Origin: Brachionus manjavacas | Taxonomy: Eukaryota > Rotifera > Eurotatoria > Ploima > Brachionidae | Assembly: GCA_019054805.1 (NCBI GenBank) | Contig: JAHQIY010000035.1 | Coordinates: 124,001-188,000 of the forward strand | Length of the DNA: 64,000 nt | Direction of reading: 5' to 3' | Shown here: piece by piece, positions 58,287 to 64,000 of the stretch | How the letters are laid out: the number at the start of each line of letters is the position of its first letter | How positions within the stretch are numbered: the first letter of the stretch is position 1 | Notes under the pieces: generated by a model | Databases searched by the model: none | Told to the model about the DNA's origin: nothing | What the model saw: the letters and a program-made list of their open reading frames with translations, nothing else | Program-made: the position numbers and the translations under genes

Positions 58287-58639
58287 TTTTTATGAATAGC
58301 TATTAATTTTTTTTTTATTCCAGTCAAATTTTAGGAGTTTTATAAAATTTTCGAATAGAAGAAATCTCTTGTTCGAACTTTTTTATATTAAAGAAATACG
58401 GCAAAAAGTTAAATATCCAAAGGTCAGGAATGTTAAATTTTTAAGCAATCAAAGTTCAAGTTAATGTCAATTTTATCAGTTTAATTCCTTTAAACAAAAT
58501 TATAATTTTTAAAATCGCAATAAATTTAATAAACTATTTTTAAAAAGTTTAGTTTTAATATCTAAATTTTTTAAACAATTGCAAGAGTCATATTAACAAT
58601 TTTAATAACAAATATAGATTCCGAGCTGAAAATTTTCAA

Positions 58640-59760
58640 TCAAATCATTTGATACTTGCGAAAGCATTTGATACTGTTCCGCACAGACGACTAATAGCTA
58701 AATTGAAAGCGTATGACTTTGATGGTCTGACACTAAAATGGATTGAAGCTTTCTTGAAAAATAGAAGACAACGAGTTGTTCAAGGTGAAATTTTGTCGGA
58801 TTGGGCTGAGATTTTTAGCGGTGTACCACAAGGGTCAGTAATTGGTCAACTATTGTTCGTATTGTGTATCAATGATCTAAAAAAGGAATAGAGAATGTTG
58901 TCAAAATGTATGCAGATGATACAAAAATATTCTCGTAAACGGTATCAGATATAAGCGCCGTGAAACTTCAATCAGATTTAGATTTAGTTTTCAAGTGGAC
59001 TCAAGATTGGCTTCTTCTCTTCAACACATCAAAATGTGTGGTTATGCATTACGGTCATAAAAACAAAGAATTCACTTATTTTATTAATGGTAAACATTTA
59101 TCAACGTCTGAAACCGAAAGAGATCTTGGAGTTATCTTTAATACAAATCTTAAATGGAAAAATCAAAGGATAGGGGCTACAAACAAAGCAAATCAAATGT
59201 TGGGTCGCATCAGGAGATCATTCGCTCGTTTTAATTGTAAGTTATTTAGATCAATGTATTTAACTTTTGTTCGTCCTCTTTTGGAATTTGCTGTGCCTGT
59301 ATGGTCTCCAATTCTTAAGTCGGACTGTGAGAATGTTGAAAGGATTCAACGCAGAGCTACGAAATTTGTTTCTTCAATTAGAAACAAACCGTATGAAAGC
59401 AGATTGAAGGCTTTGAACATTCCATATCTGGTGGAAAGAAGAAAAAGAGGTGATCTAATTTAATTATACAAGTTCATGCATGGAATAGAAATGGTTGAAA
59501 AAAGCAACAATTTTGATGTCACCAAAATCCAAGGAAGAGGTTACTGCTGCAAACATCACAAAGAAATGTCGAGGCTCCAAAGAGATAACTTTTTTTTTCA
59601 ACAGAAACGCTAGCATATAGAACTCACTGCCAAATCAATTATTTGAAGCCCCTAATGTTAACAGCTTTAAAGCAGGCATTGATTGCTGGATGAGCAGCAA
59701 TATCAGCACACTCGCTGGCTAGCCAGCTACAGTCAAAACTACTACTACTACTTCTACTGA
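58640..59760 (+). pseudogene. CR1-type LINE, 3' half with (ACT)n tail
   Basis: Frames give LAKAFDTVPHRRLIAKLKAY (DFxKAFDxVxH block), FSGVPQGSVIGQLLFVLCIN, a broken YADD region (about 58903-58930, CMQMIQKYS in the shifted frame), then KLQSDLDLVFKWTQDWLLLF and FVRPLLEFAVPVWSPILKSD with IQRRATKF. The element ends with CTACAGTCAAAACTACTACT and a short ACT run. At least two shifts and several stops make it inactive; it is 5'-truncated before the fingers domain. Confidence 0.9.
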
Positions 59761-59916
59761 ATTATTTGAGGTTCATTATCTATTTAATAAAAAAGAAAAA
59801 ATTTATATTAGTTATTGATTTATTTATTTAAGGAATTAATAAAATTTAATTGAAATACAAAATAAAAAATATAAAAGCTAAAATTAATTCCTTTTTTCTT
59901 AAAATTGAGAACTTAC

Positions 59917-60628
59917 AATTTTGATTTGAATTTTGAACTTGATTAGGATCTCTAAACAAGTTATTCAAACTGTCCAAATCGATACAGTCGATTTGAAAAG
60001 ATGGAGGAAGTTGTTCATACTCAATTGTTTCTCCAGTCATTTGTACTTGGGTGATCAGTCGGCGAAATTGAGCTCTATCTTCTATCATCTGGACTTGTTG
60101 TTGGCTGATTAGTCTGCGAAATTTTGTCCGATCATCAGCCACCTGAGCTCGATATTGCTTTATCAGCCGCTGATACTGAGCCGAATCTTCAGCCATCTGA
60201 TATTGATGATGTTCAAAATGTAGCTGAAAATTAATTCTATCTTCTGTCATTTGTGCTTGTTGTTGGTTAATGAGGTGCTGGAATTGAGCCCGATCTTCAG
60301 CCATTTGACGAAGTTGTTGGTTTATGAGATGCTGGAATTGAGCCCGATCTTCAGCCATTTGACGAAGTTGTTGGTTAATGAGGTGCTGGAATTGAGCCCG
60401 ATCTTCAGCCATTTGACGAAGTTGTTGGTTTATGAGATGCTGGAATTGAGCCCGATCTTCAGCCATTTGACGATGTTGTTGGTTTATGAGATGTTTAGAT
60501 TGATCCCGATCTTCAGCCATCAGATTATTTTGTTGATTTATCAGGCGCTGTAACTGAGTCCGGTCTTCAGCCATCTGATCTTTTTTGTTATTTATTTGGA
60601 ACTGAAGTTGAGCCTGTTCTTCATTCAT
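59917..60628 (-). CDS. Coiled-coil protein of 18-aa MAEDRAQFQHLINQQ repeats
   Basis: No family recognised. The exon encodes about 237 residues. After MNEEQAQLQFQINNKK come ten to eleven units of 18 residues, consensus MAEDRAQFQHLINQQLRQ. The central four (about 60247-60462) are almost identical at DNA level (54 bp) and the outer ones have diverged. A non-repeated tail follows (EYEQLPPSFQIDCIDLDSLN, NLFRDPNQVQNSNQN). A GTAAGT donor at 59916 suggests the frame beyond it (to 59846) is intronic and the protein continues elsewhere, possibly past the LINE at 58640-59760. The repeat phase avoids classic heptads but would give a long amphipathic helix. It is related in style to the decayed repeats at 42-43.4 kb. 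Confidence 0.7.
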
Positions 60629-61957
60629 ATTGTTTATTAGTCTTTTACTAATGTTTTAATTGTCTTTTGACAAAATATCCTCTTTTTTATAGAAAAAAAT
60701 AATTCTTCATATTATGTGTAATTTTTAAAAAGAAATAATTGATGAAATAGTGTTAAAAAAATTGTCTTTATTTGATTTGATTTTCTGTATTATTTAAAGC
60801 TCAGAAATCAGCCATATTGTAAGCATTTTGAGTAAATATTTTATTAGTTATTAGTAACATTTTCGAGTTTTCAACTTTAAAGTGACATTAAAAAGATTCT
60901 ACTTTTAACTAAAATTTTGAATTTTACTTAAAAATAACATTCTATTTAACGAACATGTAAAGATGATAATTTTATAATCAATTTGTTATTTGTTAAAATA
61001 GAACAAAACTCTTCCTTTTTTGATAAATCAAAATTTACATAGATAAAATATATTTAAAAAAATACTGCAACTTACTTTTAATACCAAAAATAATTTATAT
61101 GATGTCAATAAACTTTTTTTTTCTTTTAAAAATTTATTTCATTAGATGTGTAAGATTGAAATTTAATATTTCAAAATGATTTATTTGATTATGAAGACCT
61201 TAATACCAAAAAAATATTTTTTTAGTATGATATAATGATATAAACATCGATTTTCATCGATTTATTTTACAACAAAAATAAGTAAATTTTGTAGAGAATT
61301 ACTAATCATGACTAAAACATATACTTTTTTTACAGCAAATCAAGCTTCACCGGTATAAATTTTATTAAGATTTATTTTATATAGAAATAATTTTTATAAG
61401 CAAAAAAAGACTATTGATTTTATTCTTTTAAAGTTTTGAGCATTTTCGAAAAATTTTTTTTAATCAATGTTTTTTTTTATTTATTCAATGTATCCAAAGA
61501 AGACTTCCAAAATTATAAAAGAATTTAATGAAAAAAGATTTTTATATTCAAAAAAAAAATTAATTAATGATAGATCTATCTATTAAAATAAAAATTTACA
61601 TTTTTTTTCTTATAATTCATTTAACTAATAATTGAATCCAATTACTGCATCGAATTCAATTAATCTTTTTATCAACTCTTTAAAATTTTATCCATAATCT
61701 CACAAAATATGCTCTTAGAGTTAAGTGCAAAAATACAAAAAAGCTAACATTTGACTAATTTTATATGTTAAAAATAAATTCTTAATTTTTTTAATTTTTA
61801 ATTTTTTTAATGAGAGTAAAGACAAATTTTTTGTTAGAGTAAAAGTCATATTTAGGCTTTATTTTTGGAAAATATCCCATATTCATGGTGTTTCCAGCTT
61901 ATTGAATTTAATTGTTATAAAATAGAAACAATGTAATGTTTCGAGGGATGCGTATAT
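60629..61957. other. AT-rich interval
   Basis: No gene; includes the second copy of the 42 bp repeat. Confidence 0.35.
61110..61152 (+). repeat. 42 bp dispersed repeat, copy 2
   Basis: Near-exact match of 58245-58286. Confidence 0.7.
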
Positions 61958-62492
61958 ATGGAAACAAATGTACACTACGTACGTCAGACCGCATCTCGAG
62001 TATGCAATCCAAGCATGGAGACCACACCGCCTCGGCGAGATAAACACACTGGAAAAAGTTCAGCGCCGTGCCACCAAAGTCCCAACTCAAGTCCGCGACA
62101 TGACATACGAAGACAGGTGCCTAAAACTGAAGTTGACAACGCTGGAGGAAAGGAGAGCCAGGGGTGATTTGATAGAAATGTTCAAAATTCAGAAAGGACT
62201 GGACACTGTCGAATGGCACTCCTCTCTACAAGTTGGACCGCCCAGAAGCGGGCATCGAGGGCACATCAGACCAGAGCTAGTGAAGGACTTTCTAATCAGA
62301 CGTAACGCTTTCCGCAACAGGGTAGCAAGAATGTGGAACAAGCTACCCGATTCAGTCATTGACGCACCAAGTGTCAACTCTTTCAAGAAGAGGATTGACG
62401 ACCAAAGAACAGGCTGCTCATAGGACTCAGGTTCTCTTGCTGGAGTCATCCGGCAACTCGCAGTCATCCAACTACTACTACTACTACTACTA
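61958..62492 (+). mobile_element. 5'-truncated CR1-type LINE with (ACT)n tail
   Basis: A 151-codon open frame (61968-62423) covers MYTTYVRPHLEYAIQAWRPH, LEKVQRRATKVPTQVRDMTY and ERRARGDLIEMFKIQKGLDT. It ends NRVARMWNKLPDSVIDAPSV, N, SFKKRIDD and a stop. A short 3' UTR and (CTA)n at 62470-62492 follow. No internal stop and a GC content far above the flanks mark it as the youngest LINE copy in the window. The 5' truncation point lies just upstream. Confidence 0.92.
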
Positions 62493-62539
62493 ATTAACTC
62501 TAAGAGAAAAAGGATGGATGTGGTTTACTATTAGACTTT

Positions 62540-62639
62540 TTAATTTTCGGAACCAAAATCGAACAAAATCTTTAGAAGCTCAGTCAATTTTTGTTTATTT
62601 GTAGCCTCATTTAATAAATCTTTTAATTTTAACTCTGGG
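62540..62639 (-). other. Probable terminal exon of an unidentified gene
   Basis: A good acceptor (TTTATTTGTTGATTAG) precedes an open minus frame PELKLKDLLNEATNKQKLTE followed by LLKILFDFGSEN, stop. Leucine-rich helix. Upstream exons should lie to the right but were not located. Confidence 0.4.
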
Positions 62640-62918
62640 CTAATCAACAAATAAATGATAAGAAACTTTCCTTTGATTTAGAATTCCATCGTTTTTATGA
62701 AAAGCTCATGGGCTAATTTACAGGGTTTTGTGGTAATCAATTGAATTACAATAAAAATTGATTTTGAACGAATAGTTAAATATTTTCATTTTAATTTACT
62801 TTATTTTGCAAATGTAAAATCTGAATTTTCCAAAGTCATACTATCAAAACATCGCTTTATTCTAATGTTAGCTTATTAATAATAATAGCAATTAATTTTG
62901 TTTATACAAATCTAATTA

Positions 62919-63072
62919 CTTTACCGGATATGAACTAGAAATTATCTTTCTAAAATCAGTAATAAAAGAATTAAAAAAAACACCATTGAAAGTTATTTTT
63001 AGAGAGATAATCTTTGATATTAAAAATAACGAAATAGATACTGGATCTTTCTATGGTCTCAAGCAGGCGTAG
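62919..63072 (+). other. Coding-like fragment
   Basis: Open plus frame FTGYELEIIFLKSVIKELKK followed by TPLKVIFREIIFDIKNNEID and TGSFYGLKQA, stop. Its end loosely resembles the end of the LINE B frame at 22784 (TESIYGLLRYDRIN), suggesting a diverged relative. Confidence 0.35.
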
Positions 63073-63200
63073 CATTGAAATTTTATTCAACTTTGATTTT
63101 AAAATCTATCTTCTAAATAAACTTTTCCAAATAAAAAATTTTAATCATTAAAATTTAGATTAAATACTCGTAAATTTTATTGAAAAAAAAATATTCAAAT

Positions 63201-63446
63201 CTATTCAGTCTTTTTTTCAAGCAATTGAGTTTCGCTGTTCGAAGATGATACTTCTTCTAGTTGATTTTTTTTTGATGGTTCATCTATCTCTTGCTTTGAG
63301 ACTTTGGTAGCTAATTTCTTTAGCTTGTTCTTTTTGTTCACTCTTTTTTCTTTTTTGCTTCGTTCCATTTCAAAAATTTTATATGCAATAAAGCCTATAA
63401 TTGATATCGGTATCATTACAACGACTAGAAAAATAATGCTTGACAT
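63201..63446 (-). CDS. Small single-pass membrane protein (81 aa)
   Basis: Not recognised. Residues 3-23 (SIIFLVVVMIPISIIGFIAY) form a membrane span at the extreme N-terminus. It is followed by a strongly basic stretch (EMERSKKEKRVNKKNKLKKL) and a Ser/Glu-rich end. Positive charges after the span predict a cytosolic C-terminus. The layout resembles small integral membrane proteins such as SMIM family members, without a specific match. A short AG (AAAAAGTCAG) just upstream could mark a further exon. Confidence 0.6.
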   Translation of the reverse strand: MSSIIFLVVVMIPISIIGFIAYKIFEMERSKKEKRVNKKNKLKKLATKVSKQEIDEPSKKNQLEEVSSSNSETQLLEKKTE

Positions 63447-63669
63447 TTCTGACTTTTTGATATATATACTTTTTTGCTAATATTGTATGAATTGAATTTA
63501 AAAAAAAAAACTTAGAATAAATTTGGTTTGGTGACGTTAAAGAAAATGTTAAGGTCGATTTTGATTATGTAATGAATATAAACGTTAACATTATAAAATC
63601 TTATCTCTTATCTAATTTCAAAAATTCAAATAAAACATAAATAAAAAAAAATTTTATTTACTTTTTGCT

Positions 63670-63749
63670 CTAACAATAACAATTAATTCCTATCAGAACT
63701 CTGTGCTCGGGTTTGACCAAGAGATTCACGATTGCCAAAAAAATTTCTT
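63670..63749 (-). other. Probable terminal exon of a gene entering from the right edge
   Basis: After an acceptor ACATATCAAAG the minus frame reads EIFLAIVNLLVKPEHRVLIG followed by INCYC, stop. Farther right (about 63850-63950) another acceptor-preceded frame HKSSHQYTEAIKIALKKVAK, FQNLFLDIF could be an earlier exon of the same gene. The window ends before it can be completed. Confidence 0.35.
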
Positions 63750-64000
63750 CTTTGATATGTAAATCAAAAATATTAATTGATATTTAAATTGTATTTTTAT
63801 TCAAATTTAAAATTTAATCAATTGAACCAAAAATTTTTTTAATTTAAAAAAAAATATCCAGGAATAAATTTTGAAATTTTGCGACTTTTTTTAGGGCTAT
63901 TTTTATTGCTTCTGTATACTGATGGCTTGATTTATGCTAGGAACAATCTTAGAAACTTTTATCTTTTGATTGCGATGATATCTAGGTTCTAAGCTGGAAA

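Larger units (their letters stand above)
57241..58624. other. AT-rich interval with one exon-like stretch
   Basis: Contains the candidate exon at 58089-58208 and a 42 bp repeat at 58245. Sequence near 57500-57740 resembles 37500-37740 in CABLES intron 1 (CTCAATAAATTT context), a probable interspersed repeat. Confidence 0.35.

Noticed and set aside
60251..60553. 100-codon plus-strand repeat frame, and a first impression of a CRISPR-like array
   Set aside because: It is the antisense of the 54 bp protein repeats; units abut without spacers, so it is a coding tandem repeat, not CRISPR.

Overview
This is a nuclear segment of a very AT-rich animal genome. The evidence for an animal is FIG4, CABLES, SNAPC5, PIGF, GTP-type PEPCK and an R2D2/SP17 domain protein, all with GT-AG introns of about 47-62 bp. 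Relics of CR1/jockey-type LINEs, Tigger, MULE and mariner elements are scattered throughout. The gene set, tiny introns and low GC would suit a monogonont rotifer such as Brachionus, but that placement is an inference from general knowledge, not something the sequence proves.

Left part (1-17.6 kb): a decayed mariner-like transposase, a deletion derivative of a Tigger/pogo element (2493-3335, exact TA target duplication), then an intronless gene for an acidic protein with an MGGC acylation-type N-terminus and AKAP-like helices (4445-5821, -). A gene-poor 7.7 kb follows, holding a thrice-repeated ~160 bp unit and LINE debris. Then comes the first coding exon of an SP17-type RIIa docking-domain protein (13528-13678, -). 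A minus-strand LINE relic and an unrecognised decayed reading frame close this part.

PEPCK family: three GTP-dependent phosphoenolpyruvate carboxykinase genes, all on the minus strand (18634-20736, 25492-27486, 52351-54342). Copies 2 and 3 are near-identical in the middle but diverge in patches and at their ends, and carry a changed FPS(A>Q)CGKTN loop. Copy 1 shares exactly identical nucleotide blocks with copy 2, which looks like gene conversion.

Middle (27.9-44 kb): a tiny HKE-repeat protein, a LINE 3' end, a SET-domain protein without MYND, a 597 bp palindromic TA-flanked MITE, an 874 bp MULE with perfect 9 bp target duplications, and a multi-exon CABLES gene (34998-39484, -). Next come a LINE ORF1-like relic, a tRNA-derived SINE head, and a decayed coiled-coil repeat gene.

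SNAPC5-FIG4 (44025-52199): two genes facing away from each other across a 211 bp promoter. FIG4 can be read completely as 12 exons (879 aa). Its fourth intron is not GT-AG: it is a textbook U12-type AT-AC intron. Two FIG4 introns are enlarged and hold repeats, including a 644 bp fold-back element. FIG4 converges tail-to-tail with PEPCK copy 3.

Right part (54.3-64 kb): a Cys-rich transposon-type motif, several LINE 3' fragments (two ending in (ACT)n), PIGF, a small two-exon membrane protein, an 18-aa coiled-coil repeat gene, a small single-pass membrane protein, and candidate last exons of genes running in from the right edge.
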